Source: Shewanella sp. 1CM18E (GTDB lineage: Bacteria; Pseudomonadota; Gammaproteobacteria; Enterobacterales; Shewanellaceae). Taken from it: 64,000 nucleotides of DNA. Below the pieces are notes generated by a model that searched no databases, was not told the DNA's origin, and saw nothing but the letters and a program-made list of their open reading frames with translations. This document shows positions 8,633 through 18,116 of this stretch, piece after piece. Location of the stretch: the NCBI RefSeq assembly GCF_023161665.1, contig NZ_JALNTW010000010.1:93628-157627 (forward strand). Direction: 5' to 3'. A program made the translations under genes and the position numbers. How positions within the stretch are numbered: the stretch's first letter is position 1; the number at the start of each line of letters is the position of its first letter.

Positions 8633-8924
8633 ATGTTTGAAACCACAGAAGTTTTATTGTTGCTGTTGTTGTTTATTGTTGTTTTCTATCTCTAATAACG
8701 AGCTTCGTTTAACCCGTCAGCGCTTTTTCAATATAGAGCGCAAACTAGATTGTTTATTAGAGGAAAAGGGGATTCTTTTCGATAAGCAAACCTATGTTCC
8801 TAAAGATGTGCTAGTGGCATTCAATTTAGGTCACAAGTTAAAAGCCATTCGCTTATATCACCAGCATACAGGAGCGAGCTTGAAGCAAGCTCATGAATTA
8901 ATAAATAGCCTCGAGTCAAACTAA
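8633..8924 (+). pseudogene. L7/L12 C-terminal-like membrane-anchored small protein, apparent frameshift
   Basis: The ATG at 8633 has a strong ribosome site (GGAGG six bases upstream) and encodes an N-terminal membrane helix (MFETTEVLLLLLLFIVVFYL), then stops at TAA about 60 bases in. The rest continues in another frame through NNELRLTRQRFFNIERKL to VLVAFNLGHKLKAIRLYHQHTG, which resembles the C-terminal domain of ribosomal protein L7/L12. That frame can be extended back to a TTG at 8613, but only by reading an implausible run of five Cys. Removing one T in the TTTT at about 8687-8690 joins the two parts. This is a frameshift mutation, a sequence error or, less likely, programmed shifting. Confidence 0.65.
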
Positions 8925-9287
8925 GAATTCACAGGACTAATGGATTTGATTAATTTGTTAGCACTATCTGCTGCTAACCGTCATTTTTTGGCGTTAAAAT
9001 CGTGTGTTTTATCGGCTTGATTGTTGTTTTTATGCTTCAGGGTTAACCGTGTGTTGCCCATGAGCGCTGTTTGATTAACACAATATTTTTTATATTGAGT
9101 TATTCATTTTTTAAAGGCTGTATTTTTGAGGATTGTTCAAAGTAAGTGGGATATTTATTACTAATTGATGTATTTGGAGATAACCTTTTAGTGAATCACA
9201 TTTTTTGTGAACTGGGCATGTTACTTTGGCATCAAATAATCAAAAGGGCATTTATGCCTTTTATAAAATGTCTGTGATGGAGCTAGG
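8925..9287. other. Intergenic region upstream of the symporter gene
   Basis: AT-rich, with no supported coding sequence. A short hairpin (AAAAGGGCAT / ATGCCTTTT, about 9242-9262) lies just before the symporter start and could act in its leader. No clear promoter or CRP site was identified. Confidence 0.4.
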
Positions 9288-10547
9288 GTGTTGAACAAGA
9301 AGAGTAAGTTTTATAAAAATATCGGGTTCCAAGTGGTTGTGGCCATGGTTCTTGGTGCCATTGTCGGTATAGCAATGGGAGAAGATGCTTCAATCTTCGC
9401 TCCGCTAGGCACGTTTTTCATTCATCTGATTAAAATGCTGGTGATCCCGTTAGTTGCCGTTTCTATTATTGCCGGTGCAGCAAGCCTAGGTGCTGGACCT
9501 TCAGCGGGTAAAGTCGGTATTAGTACAATCGCTTTCTTCATGGCGACGTCAGCATTGGCGGTGACTTTAGCCTTGGTGATGGGGGAGTTTTTCCAACCTG
9601 GCGTTGGCATGGACTTCTCACAACATACTGTTGGTCTAGCGGCTGTAACGGCTGAGCAGGGCGCGCTACCTGGTGTGGCTGATACCATTATTGGCATGAT
9701 CCCAACTAACGTGTTTGAGGCTCTTACTGGCGGTAATATTTTACAGATCTTAGTATTCTGTATCTTCTTCGGTATTGCGCTAACTAAAGTTAATCAAGAA
9801 GCGGCTAAGCCGATTACTTCTGCCTTAAACACAATCGTTGAAGCCTTCATTTGGATGATTAACATCGTAATGCTAATCGCACCGATTGGTGTATTTGGCT
9901 TAATGGCTGACTCAGTAGGTACCTTTGGTTTCCAATCTCTGACTGTCGTGCTAAACCTATTTGTGGTTTATGTGGCTGCAATCTTGATTTATGGCTTTAT
10001 CTTCTTCCCACTGATGGTGAAGTTCTTCTCAAACGTTCCGGTTGGCAAGTTCTTGTCGGCAATGAAGAAACCACAAGCGTTAGCTATGTCTACCGCTTCT
10101 TCAATGGCTGCACTTCCTGTAAACATTGAAGTGTGTGAAAAAGAATTAGGTGTGTCTAAGTCAACAGCTGCATTCGTATTGCCATTAGGCGCAACGATTA
10201 ACATGAGCGGTAACGCGATCTACTACGGTCTAGTAGCAGTATTTTTTGCGCAAATGTTCAATGTAGAATTAGGCCTAGCAGCTTATTTAGCAATTATCTT
10301 CACTTCAACATTAGGTGCGATTGGCCAAGCTGGTGTTCCAGGTCCTTCTTTCCTTGTGATTGCAGTATTAGTGGCGGCGGGTATTCCAATCGAAGGCTTA
10401 CCACTGTTGTTTGCTCTTGACCGTGTGTTTGACATGATCAGAACAACGCTAAACATTACTGGTGATGCGGTTTGTGCTGTTGTGATTGATAAATTCAATC
10501 CTGAAGCTAAAGCTGTTGAAGTTGAACAAGGTAAAGTGACCAGCTAA
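9288..10547 (+). CDS. Dicarboxylate/amino acid:cation symporter (DAACS family)
   Basis: This 419-residue inner-membrane protein of the GltP/GltT family takes up glutamate, aspartate or C4-dicarboxylates with Na+ or H+. It has the family's membrane segments and signature regions: KMLVIPLVAVSIIAGA (TM3), the Ser-rich hairpin STASSMAALPVN, the GATINMSGNAIYYG (NMDGT-equivalent) motif, and GVPGPSFLV near the HP2 tip. The canonical NMDGT is replaced by NMSGN, which may change substrate or cation coupling. The likely start is GTG at 9288 with GGAG five bases before; TTG at 9291 is the alternative. A terminator follows. Confidence 0.9.
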   Translation: MLNKKSKFYKNIGFQVVVAMVLGAIVGIAMGEDASIFAPLGTFFIHLIKMLVIPLVAVSIIAGAASLGAGPSAGKVGISTIAFFMATSALAVTLALVMGEFFQPGVGMDFSQHTVGLAAVTAEQGALPGVADTIIGMIPTNVFEALTGGNILQILVFCIFFGIALTKVNQEAAKPITSALNTIVEAFIWMINIVMLIAPIGVFGLMADSVGTFGFQSLTVVLNLFVVYVAAILIYGFIFFPLMVKFFSNVPVGKFLSAMKKPQALAMSTASSMAALPVNIEVCEKELGVSKSTAAFVLPLGATINMSGNAIYYGLVAVFFAQMFNVELGLAAYLAIIFTSTLGAIGQAGVPGPSFLVIAVLVAAGIPIEGLPLLFALDRVFDMIRTTLNITGDAVCAVVIDKFNPEAKAVEVEQGKVTS

Positions 10548-10570
10548 CTAACAGCAGATGTTTTACCACT

Positions 10571-10596
10571 AAAAGCCCTCATTTGAGGGCTTTTTT
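10571..10596 (+). terminator. Terminator of the symporter gene
   Basis: AAAAGCCCTC, a four-base loop, then GAGGGCTTTTTT (10571-10596): a GC-rich stem with a T tract. Confidence 0.88.
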
Positions 10597-10639
10597 GTAT
10601 CTGCTGTATAATAATCAGTATAAACATTTAGTCACTCAG

Positions 10640-10800
10640 CGAGAGTTTAGCGGTTTTGAGGCAAGGACATTAACTGCTCCTTGCTTTAATGACATTCACC
10701 ACATCTGACCTCCAAGGATGGAGGAAATGTCTTATGTATGTCTGGAACATGCAAGAGCATGTGGTTTGCAACGAGCGAAGAGCATAGTTGAACTAGGTTC
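10640..10800. repeat. Structured intergenic segment with three hairpins
   Basis: Successive inverted repeats occupy about 160 bases: GCAAGGA/TCCTTGC (10661-10684 region), a nested GACATT...CCTCC/GGAGG...AATGTC (10691-10731), and ACATGC/GCATGT around AAGA (10747-10762). No coding frame is evident. The pattern suggests a dispersed intergenic repeat or a structured RNA. A genome-wide copy count would tell them apart. Confidence 0.4.
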
Positions 10801-11512
10801 AAGTTCCCTTTTTGTTTGTTAAAAGTCACAGCATTTGCGTTGAATAGATTTATAAGGGAATAGCCATTATTGCAGCTATTCGCCTTGAATTAGTTTGCCA
10901 AAAATCGTTCTGAGCTGATCAAATTCTTATACTGATTGGTATAACCTATTGTGAGCAGCTAATTCTAGATGTTAAAACGAGTTACCTAACTAATGAACTC
11001 GGCTCGTTAAGGTATATATTGTTCTCACCATGTGTGGCTAAATATTCCGTCATTTTCAGATCAAATTTTTCAGTGTTTTACTCTGCTTTACGACTCGGTC
11101 ATGTCATTCTTTAGTGCTCCATGTTGAGGTTCACACTTTTGGCGGTTTTTTCTAATTTACGCAAATATACAGAATGCTACCTTTGTTGTTATTCTGGGGG
11201 TTGACGCTCTTATTTGTTGTTGTTCAGGCTTTAATTGTTTTAGTTGTTGCTTTTTTTGGGTTTTGCGGGTGATGGTCTGTGTGTTTAATTGTTGTTTTTC
11301 AGTGGTTTGCAATGTGGTGTTTTTTGTACTAAAACTACATAAGTCTTTATTTTATCGATATTTCTGAATCTCAATCACAAAAAAATCCCCGTCAACGGCA
11401 TTTTTTGTAGCTAACTTACAAGTTTGGCAAGAAAATGTGACCTCTAACTTGGAATATTAGTTAACAAGGAATTACTATTAAGCATCCAAACTTTTAACGG
11501 TTGATTTTAGTG
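10801..11512. other. Intergenic region upstream of nqrA
   Basis: About 700 AT-rich bases without a convincing gene, containing long T-rich runs at 11190-11340. It should contain the nqr promoter, but I could not assign -35/-10 boxes with confidence. Confidence 0.4.
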
Positions 11513-12874
11513 ATGGCAGGTTACTCAAACCAAGTTATAACAATCAAAAAGGGCTTAAATATCCCTATAGCCGGCGAACCTAAGCAAGCGATCGAAGATA
11601 CCAAGTCTTCAACTCATGTTGCATTGCTAGGGGAAGAATACATCGGCTTAAAACCAACAATGTTGGTAGAAGTGGGCGACACGGTTCAAAAAGGCCAAGC
11701 GCTGTTCGAAGACAAGAAAACCCCAGGGGTTATCTATACTGCTCCAGCAAGCGGTAAGATTGTTGCGATAAATCGTGGCGAGCGCAGACTTTTCCAATCA
11801 ATCATTATCGAATGCAATAACGACGCACCGAAAACCTTTGCATCAAGCAAAGCGTTTAACGAGCTAAGTCGTGAAGATATTCAAGCCAAACTGGTTGAAA
11901 GTGGCCTTTGGACAGCATTACGTACACGTCCTTTCTCTAAAGTTCCGCAACTAGATTCATCTCCTGCCGGTATCTTTGTAAGCGCAATGGACACTAATCC
12001 GTTGGCAGCTGAGCCAAGACTGATTATTGCTGAGCAAAGCGAAGCTTTCGCTGCAGGTCTACAGGTATTAAGTCAGTTAACCAACGGCAAAGTACATTTA
12101 TGCCAAGACTCTGGTGAGTCTCTACCTGGACATGATCTTGCCAAAGTGAGTAATCATTTCTTTGCTGGCGTTCACCCTGCTGGCATCGTCGGCACGCATA
12201 TTCATTTTGTTCTACCTGCCAGCCTTGAGCGCCCTGTGTGGCACCTTGGTTATCAAGATGTCATTGCGTACGGCAAGCTATTTTTAACTGGTGAGCTATA
12301 TACAGATCGTGTTGTCGCTTTAGCTGGCCCTGATGTGATTAACCCACGCTTAATTCGAGTACAAGCTGGTGCAAAGTTATCTGAAATTGTAGCGGGCGAA
12401 ATTAAAGAGGGTAACTCTCGCGTAGTATCAGGTTCAGTATTATCCGGCCATACAGCAAGCGGAGCACATGACTTTTTAGGTCGCTTTAATAACCAAATTT
12501 CCGTACTGCAAGAAGATGCCAAACACCAAGTGTTACCTTGGGTGCGTGGCGGGTCACAAAAGTTCTCTATTACACGTGCAGTAACTTCTCGTTTAAAAGG
12601 TGCTAAGCAGCTATTTAATTTCACGACTCATACAGGTGGTTCGGCTCGCGCAATGATGGCCTATGGTCAGTTAGATCGGATTATGCCGTTAGATATCTTA
12701 CCGACATTATTGGTACGAGATTTAGTGGTACGTGATACCGATGAAGCACAGCTACTTGGTGCATTGGAGCTAGATGAAGAGGATTTAGCACTGTGTACCT
12801 TCGTTTGCCCTGGCAAGTACGACTTTGGTAAAGAGCTACGTGCTTGTTTAGAGATTATTGAGAGGGAAGGGTAA
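11513..12874 (+). CDS. nqrA: Na+-translocating NADH:quinone reductase subunit A
   Basis: This is a peripheral cytoplasmic subunit of Na+-NQR, which oxidises NADH, reduces ubiquinone and pumps Na+. The N-terminus (VITIKKGLNIPIAG) and the ALLGEEYIGLKPTM and VSGSVLSGHTA segments match the family, as does the length of about 450 residues. I chose the ATG at 11513. It gives nine residues more than most homologues (which start at MITIKKG), while the in-frame TTG at 11501 adds four more; neither has a strong ribosome site. The stop overlaps the start of nqrB by one base. First gene of the nqrABCDEF operon. Confidence 0.95.
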   Translation: MAGYSNQVITIKKGLNIPIAGEPKQAIEDTKSSTHVALLGEEYIGLKPTMLVEVGDTVQKGQALFEDKKTPGVIYTAPASGKIVAINRGERRLFQSIIIECNNDAPKTFASSKAFNELSREDIQAKLVESGLWTALRTRPFSKVPQLDSSPAGIFVSAMDTNPLAAEPRLIIAEQSEAFAAGLQVLSQLTNGKVHLCQDSGESLPGHDLAKVSNHFFAGVHPAGIVGTHIHFVLPASLERPVWHLGYQDVIAYGKLFLTGELYTDRVVALAGPDVINPRLIRVQAGAKLSEIVAGEIKEGNSRVVSGSVLSGHTASGAHDFLGRFNNQISVLQEDAKHQVLPWVRGGSQKFSITRAVTSRLKGAKQLFNFTTHTGGSARAMMAYGQLDRIMPLDILPTLLVRDLVVRDTDEAQLLGALELDEEDLALCTFVCPGKYDFGKELRACLEIIEREG

Positions 12875-14088
12875 TGAGTCAGCAAGATAAAAAGCCTGAT
12901 ATCCAAGAAGATTATTATGCGCCGGGGAGCTCGGTAAAGGGCTATTTAAGTTCATTACTGATAGCTCGCGGTCGCAGCACCCAAGGTAAAGTGCATATTC
13001 GTGACGCCATTGATGTTAAACGTACTATGACGATTGTTGGCTTATGTTTATTGCCAGCGATTTTGTTTGGTATGTACAACATTGGCCTGCAAGCACAAAT
13101 TGCTATGGCCTCAGGTTTAGCAACGGCAGATGTTTGGCAACTAGCGATTTTTAACTTCGTCTTTGGTGGCCTCAGCGAGCAAACCGGTATTGTTGGTTTA
13201 TTTGCTTATGGCTTGAGCTTTTACGCACCTATCTACCTAACTGCGTTAGTGGTGAGCCTGTTTTGGGAAATGGTATTTGCCAAAGTGCGCGGCCAAGAGC
13301 TGCATGAAGGCTTCTTTGTTACTGCTTTATTGTTCACCTTGATTTTACCAGTATCAACGCCATTATGGCTGGTTGCTATGGGTATAACCTTTGGCGTGAT
13401 CATGGCGAAAGAAGTGTTTGGTGGCATGGGCTACAACTTCTTAAATCCAGCATTAGCCGGCTTAGCTTTTATCTATTTTGCTTACCCGTCACAAGTTACA
13501 GCGGTAAGTCAGTTAGTTGCGGTTGATGGTTTTTCTGGCGCAACCACTTTAATGCAAACAGCCGCAGGCAAAATGAGTTTTGCTGATTACGCTTGGTATA
13601 ACGCGTTTAGTGACCCTAATTGGTGGAATGCTTTCTTCGGTTTTACTGTGGGCGCGATTGGTGAAACCAGCACGCTTGCTTTATTGCTTGGTGGCGGCTT
13701 CTTAATCCTGACTCGTTTAGCTGATTGGCGCATTGTTGCTGGCGTATTGTTTGGCATGATCATTACTGCGACACTGTTCAATGTCATTGGTTCAAGCAAA
13801 AACGATATGTTTGCAATGCCTTGGACGTGGCACTTAGTTACTGGCGGTTTTGCCATAGCTATGATGTTTATGGCAACCGATCCGGTAACTACATCTTATA
13901 CCCGTAAAGGTAAGATAGCTTACGGTTTACTGATTGGTTTTATGACCGTACTTATCCGTGTTGTTAATCCGAAAATGCCAGAAGGCATCATGCTGGCGAT
14001 TTTATTCGCCAACTTATGGGCTCCTATTTTCGATTACCTAGTGGCGAAAGCAAACATCAAGCGGAGATTAAAACGCCATGGCAATTAA
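12874..14088 (+). CDS. nqrB: Na+-translocating NADH:quinone reductase subunit B
   Basis: A 404-residue membrane subunit with a charged N-terminal cytoplasmic part and about ten TM helices. It carries covalent FMN on a Thr of the SGAT motif: DGFSGATTL is present with Thr224 as the likely attachment site (Thr236 in V. cholerae numbering). It also holds riboflavin and forms part of the Na+ path. Starts one base inside nqrA and overlaps nqrC by 11 bases. Confidence 0.96.
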   Translation: MSQQDKKPDIQEDYYAPGSSVKGYLSSLLIARGRSTQGKVHIRDAIDVKRTMTIVGLCLLPAILFGMYNIGLQAQIAMASGLATADVWQLAIFNFVFGGLSEQTGIVGLFAYGLSFYAPIYLTALVVSLFWEMVFAKVRGQELHEGFFVTALLFTLILPVSTPLWLVAMGITFGVIMAKEVFGGMGYNFLNPALAGLAFIYFAYPSQVTAVSQLVAVDGFSGATTLMQTAAGKMSFADYAWYNAFSDPNWWNAFFGFTVGAIGETSTLALLLGGGFLILTRLADWRIVAGVLFGMIITATLFNVIGSSKNDMFAMPWTWHLVTGGFAIAMMFMATDPVTTSYTRKGKIAYGLLIGFMTVLIRVVNPKMPEGIMLAILFANLWAPIFDYLVAKANIKRRLKRHGN

Positions 14089-14854
14089 GAAAGATTCTTT
14101 TGTGGGCACAATGATTTTCACTGTGACCCTATGCTTACTGTGCTCATTTATGATCACTGGTACTGCCGAAGTACTAAAAGAGCGCAAGCTAGTTAAAAAG
14201 CGCGATGAATTAATGCGTAATGTGTTAATTGCTGCTGATGTTGATTTAAGTGGTCAAGACTTTAGAGCGTTATTCAAAAAAGACGTTAAGCCATTATTGG
14301 TGTCACTCGATAGCGGTGATGTTGATACCAGTGCTGAAAACGTGATGGATTTTGATCCACGAATGGCGTCAATTAATCCTGAAACCTCAATCAAGCTTGA
14401 GAAAAAGCAAGATAAAGCCAAGATCAAAACCCGTGCAAATCAAGTACGCGTGTTTAAAGTCTTTAACGACAACGGTGAGCTTACAAGCGTGGTGTTACCG
14501 ATTTACGGTAAAGGCTTATGGTCAATGGTTTACGGCTTTGTAGCGCTAAAACCTGACTTGAACACTATTGAAAATGTTGTGTTTTATGAACACGGAGAAA
14601 CTCCTGGTATTGGTGATTTCCTCAATGATACCGAGTGGACAGATCAATGGCATAACAAGCAGATCTTTGACGACAAAGGCAAAGTGTCGTTCAAAGTAGT
14701 TAAAGGTGGTGCTAAAGATGGCGACATTCACGGGATTGATGCTGTGAGCGGCGCAACCATGACCGGACGTGGCGTACAGCGTTCAATTCAGTTCTGGTTT
14801 GGTAGCGACGGTTTCGAAGCTTTCTTCAAAAAATTAAAAGCGTCGGAGGTATAA
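14078..14854 (+). CDS. nqrC: Na+-translocating NADH:quinone reductase subunit C
   Basis: A 258-residue subunit with one N-terminal TM segment (TMIFTVTLCLLCSFMITG) and an extracytoplasmic FMN-binding domain. The flavinylation motif DAVSGATMTG is intact, with Thr227 as the predicted covalent FMN site. Flavin transfer needs ApbE, which is not encoded nearby. It overlaps the end of nqrB by 11 bases, and the ribosome site (GGAG) lies inside nqrB. Confidence 0.96.
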   Translation: MAIKKDSFVGTMIFTVTLCLLCSFMITGTAEVLKERKLVKKRDELMRNVLIAADVDLSGQDFRALFKKDVKPLLVSLDSGDVDTSAENVMDFDPRMASINPETSIKLEKKQDKAKIKTRANQVRVFKVFNDNGELTSVVLPIYGKGLWSMVYGFVALKPDLNTIENVVFYEHGETPGIGDFLNDTEWTDQWHNKQIFDDKGKVSFKVVKGGAKDGDIHGIDAVSGATMTGRGVQRSIQFWFGSDGFEAFFKKLKASEV

Positions 14855-14857
14855 CGG

Positions 14858-15481
14858 ATGAGTACTCAATCTATTTCGACTCGTGAAATGCTAACAGGGC
14901 CAATTTTTGCTAATAACCCAGTAGCAATGCAGGTGTTGGGTGTTTGTTCGGCGTTAGCGGTAAGTAACTCAATGCAAACTGCATTAGTGATGACCCTTGC
15001 TGTGACTTTCGTACTGGTATTTTCAAACCTGATTATCTCAAGCATACGTTCTCTTATTCCAAATAGCGTACGTATTATCGCGCAAATGACAGTGATTGCA
15101 TCACTGGTGATTGTGGTTGATATGGTGCTACAAGACGTAGCCTATGAATTATCGCGTCAGCTATCTGTATTCGTTGGTTTGATCATCACTAACTGCATCA
15201 TCATGGGCCGCGCTGAAGCGTTTGCCATGAAAAACCCGCCGCATTTAGCAGTTGTTGATGCGGTGGGTAATGCCATGGGCTATGGCGTGATCCTGCTGGG
15301 TGTAGCGTTTGTGCGTGAATTACTCGGTAGTGGTACATTGTTTGGTCATGAGATTTTACAAACTGTTGAGAATGGCGGCTGGTATCTAGCTAACGAAATG
15401 TTCAAGTTACCACCAAGTGCTTTCTTCTTAATTGGCCTAATGATCTGGTCAATTAACGTCATTCAACGTAAGCGAGGCTAA
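14858..15481 (+). CDS. nqrD: Na+-translocating NADH:quinone reductase subunit D
   Basis: A 207-residue, six-TM subunit of the RnfA/RnfE-NqrD/E family. It forms an inverted pair with NqrE that coordinates an intramembrane Fe-S centre; the conserved Cys in [13 protein letters not shown] is present. GGAGG sits nine bases before the ATG, at the end of nqrC. Confidence 0.96.
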   Translation: MSTQSISTREMLTGPIFANNPVAMQVLGVCSALAVSNSMQTALVMTLAVTFVLVFSNLIISSIRSLIPNSVRIIAQMTVIASLVIVVDMVLQDVAYELSRQLSVFVGLIITNCIIMGRAEAFAMKNPPHLAVVDAVGNAMGYGVILLGVAFVRELLGSGTLFGHEILQTVENGGWYLANEMFKLPPSAFFLIGLMIWSINVIQRKRG

Positions 15482-15489
15482 GGGCTGAT

Positions 15490-16098
15490 ATGGAACATTA
15501 TATTAATCTGTTTATACAAGCCGCGTTTATCGACAACATGGCGCTGTCGTTCTTTATGGGCATGTGTACCTTCTTGGCTGTGTCGAAAAAGGTATCAACC
15601 TCTTTTGGTCTAGGTATTGCGGTTATTGTGGTAATGACCTTAGCTGTACCGCTTAACCAATTGATTTACGCCAATATCCTCGCACCTGGCGCGCTTGCGT
15701 GGGCGGGTTACCCAGCGTTGGATTTAAGCTACCTACAGTTAATTACCTTTATTGGTGTGATTGCAGCATTAGTACAGATCTTGGAAATGTTTTTAGATAA
15801 ATACATTCCAGCACTGTATGACTCATTAGGTATTTTCTTACCACTGCTAACGGTTAACTGTGCGATTTTTGCGGGGGTAATCTTCATGGCTAACCGCGAT
15901 TACAACCTTGCTGAGTCAGCGGTATTTGCTATGGGCTCTGGCTTTGGCTGGGCAATGGCGATTGTGATGTTAGCGGGTCTACGTGAGCGCATGAAGTTTC
16001 ACGCTATTCCTGAAGGCTTGCAAGGCATTGGTATTGTATTTATTACCACGGGCTTGATGGCATTGGGCTTTATGGCTTTCTCCGGTATTTCTATTTAA
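15490..16098 (+). CDS. nqrE: Na+-translocating NADH:quinone reductase subunit E
   Basis: A 202-residue, six-TM partner of NqrD. It carries the conserved [13 protein letters not shown] segment near the N-terminus and the Cys-containing [10 protein letters not shown] segment in the second half, the ligands proposed for the shared iron centre. It lies eight bases after nqrD. Confidence 0.96.
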   Translation: MEHYINLFIQAAFIDNMALSFFMGMCTFLAVSKKVSTSFGLGIAVIVVMTLAVPLNQLIYANILAPGALAWAGYPALDLSYLQLITFIGVIAALVQILEMFLDKYIPALYDSLGIFLPLLTVNCAIFAGVIFMANRDYNLAESAVFAMGSGFGWAMAIVMLAGLRERMKFHAIPEGLQGIGIVFITTGLMALGFMAFSGISI

Positions 16099-16152
16099 GG
16101 CTATTTAGTTTTTTAACCTTAATGAAAACGAATTAAACAAAAGGTAGATTCG

Positions 16153-17370
16153 ATGGAAATGGCAATTGGTATCGGTATGTTCACGTTTGTTGTGAGTATA
16201 TTGGTTATGGTGATTTTATTCGCCAAGAGCAAACTGGTGTCAACCGGTGACGTGAATATCCGCATTAACGATGACCCAGAAAAAAGTATTTCAACCCAAG
16301 CGGGTGATAAGCTTTTAGGTGCACTAGCAGGTAAAAATATCTTTATCCCATCGGCTTGTGGTGGCGGTGGTACATGTGGTCAATGCCGCGTTAAAGTTAA
16401 ATCTGGCGGTGGCGAGATTTTAGCCACAGAGCGTGACCATATTAATAAGAAAGAAGCCAAAGAAGGTTGTCGCTTAGCGTGTCAGGTTTCGGTGAAAACC
16501 GATATGGAACTTGAAGTTGAAGAAGAGATCTTCGGCGTTAAGAAGTGGCAGTGTGAGGTTATTTCTAACAATAACCAGGCAACCTTTATTAAAGAGTTAC
16601 TGCTTAAATTACCTGAAGGTGAAGACGTACTGTTTAAAGCTGGTGGTTATATTCAGATTGAAGCGCCTGCTCACGAAGTCAAATATGCAGATTTTGATAT
16701 TCCTGCTGAGTACCGTGACGATTGGGAAAAGTACGACCTATTCAAGTTAGTGTCAAAAGTTGACGAAGACGTGCTACGTGCATATTCAATGGCTAACTAT
16801 CCTGATGAGAAAGGCCGCATTATGCTGAACGTGCGTATTGCTACGCCGCCAAGCGACAATATTGCCCCTGGTAAGATGTCATCGTACATCTTCAACCTAA
16901 AAGCGGGTGATAAAGTCACTATCTCTGGCCCATTTGGTGAGTTCTTTGTTAAAGAAACAGACGCTGAAATGGTGTTTATTGGTGGCGGTGCGGGCATGGC
17001 GCCAATGCGTTCACATATCTTTAATCAGCTTAAAGGGGTAAAAACCAAACGTAAGATGAGCTTCTGGTACGGCGCGCGTTCAACTCGCGAAGTATTTTAT
17101 CAAGAAGACTTTGATACGCTAGCGGCTGAAAATGATAATTTTGTTTGGCATGTGGCATTGTCTGATCCGTTACCAGAAGATAACTGGGATGGTTACACAG
17201 GCTTTATCCATAACGTACTTTATGAGAACTACCTTAAAAATCATAAAGCGCCAGAAGATTGTGAGTTCTACATGTGTGGACCTCCAATTATGAACTCATC
17301 CGTTATCGCCATGCTAGAAAGCCTAGGTGTTGAGCCAGAGAATATTCTGTTAGATGACTTTGGTGACTAA
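16153..17370 (+). CDS. nqrF: Na+-translocating NADH:quinone reductase subunit F (NADH dehydrogenase)
   Basis: A 405-residue electron-entry subunit. It has an N-terminal membrane anchor, a plant-type 2Fe-2S ferredoxin domain with Cys69, Cys75, Cys78 and Cys110, an FAD site RAYS (209-212), an NADH site GGGAGMAP (277-284) and the C-terminal CGPP around Cys375. AAGGT precedes the ATG. The gene is complete, yet the 3' end from the CGPP codons onwards is duplicated immediately downstream (17411-17515). Usual companions apbE and nqrM do not follow. Confidence 0.97.
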   Translation: MEMAIGIGMFTFVVSILVMVILFAKSKLVSTGDVNIRINDDPEKSISTQAGDKLLGALAGKNIFIPSACGGGGTCGQCRVKVKSGGGEILATERDHINKKEAKEGCRLACQVSVKTDMELEVEEEIFGVKKWQCEVISNNNQATFIKELLLKLPEGEDVLFKAGGYIQIEAPAHEVKYADFDIPAEYRDDWEKYDLFKLVSKVDEDVLRAYSMANYPDEKGRIMLNVRIATPPSDNIAPGKMSSYIFNLKAGDKVTISGPFGEFFVKETDAEMVFIGGGAGMAPMRSHIFNQLKGVKTKRKMSFWYGARSTREVFYQEDFDTLAAENDNFVWHVALSDPLPEDNWDGYTGFIHNVLYENYLKNHKAPEDCEFYMCGPPIMNSSVIAMLESLGVEPENILLDDFGD

Positions 17371-17410
17371 CACCTATCACCCGAGAGTGGGCTAAACTAG
17401 GGCCAAAGTT

Positions 17411-17515
17411 ATGTGTGGCCCTACACCCACGAGCATGAACTCATCCGTTATCGCCATGCTAGAAAGCCTAGGTGTTGAGCCTGAAAACATCTTATTAGAT
17501 GACTTTGGTGATTAG
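17411..17515 (+). pseudogene. Second copy of the nqrF 3' end
   Basis: An open frame starting ATG-TGT-GGC-CCT encodes the last residues of NqrF again (MCGP, a six-residue variable stretch, then [19 protein letters not shown] and LLDDFGD). Between copies the first 45 bases after the ATG of MNSS are identical. All later differences seen are synonymous (for example GAG/GAA, AAT/AAC, ATT/ATC, CTG/TTA, TAA/TAG). Flanking bases after each copy are also similar (GAGTGG and AGGGGC-type stretches). It is not expected to make a functional protein. Confidence 0.85.
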
Positions 17516-17603
17516 CGCTTACTTAGATGGTTTTCAATCTAGAGTGGCTAGAGTAGGGGCAAGATGATATTTGTGACCAGTTACTTTTAATTATGAAGTT
17601 AAT

Positions 17604-17632
17604 AAACGCAGCCTAATGGCTGCGTTTTTTTA
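17604..17632 (+). terminator. Terminator of the nqr operon
   Basis: Stem AAACGCAGCC / GGCTGCGTTT (17604-17613 with 17618-17627, loop TAAT) followed by a T run. Confidence 0.9.
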
Positions 17633-18116
17633 TTTTAAGCACTTACAGGCTGATTTATTTGCTAGAGATTTCCGTGGTTGTCCTTGGGGCATTAGGCTTA
17701 GTTTTAAATGATGCTCGGAAATGCGATAGATCTTACCCGTCTAAGAGGGGATTTAAGCCATACCTTAAAACCTTGTAGACACCGAGAGGCGATTTTTAAA
17801 GGGGTTGATAATTAGCAAATTTACTTTCTAACCTAAAGACTTAATTACAGGGTAAACATGTGAGTTGTTAGTAAGTTGATCTGTTATGGTTTTTCGTGTG
17901 TTAAATTTTGACATTATTTGTTGGTTTTAATTGTTTTTTGATGGTTTAGTGTTTCATTTTTTATCTGTTTAGATTATTGTTTGCCGCGCTAGGAGAGCAG
18001 CAGTGTTTATCGCTATTAATCACTGAACTATATCAAGGATGGTTGAGTTTACGCTTATCATTATATCTGCGCATCTTTATCTCTTAGCATTACTTACAAT
18101 ATAAGGGAATAAATTG
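17633..18116. other. Intergenic region upstream of the porin-like gene
   Basis: About 480 bases with no supported gene. AT-rich towards the 3' end, where the promoter of the porin-like gene must lie; no box was assigned. Confidence 0.35.

Noticed and set aside
9190..9230. CRP-like site (TCACA...TGTGA) before the symporter gene
   Set aside because: The half-sites point the wrong way round relative to the TGTGA-N6-TCACA consensus.
17640..17780. Minus-strand frame of about 36 codons containing ISEHHLKLSLMPQGQP
   Set aside because: Short, no start codon or ribosome site, bounded by stops; length is within chance expectation.
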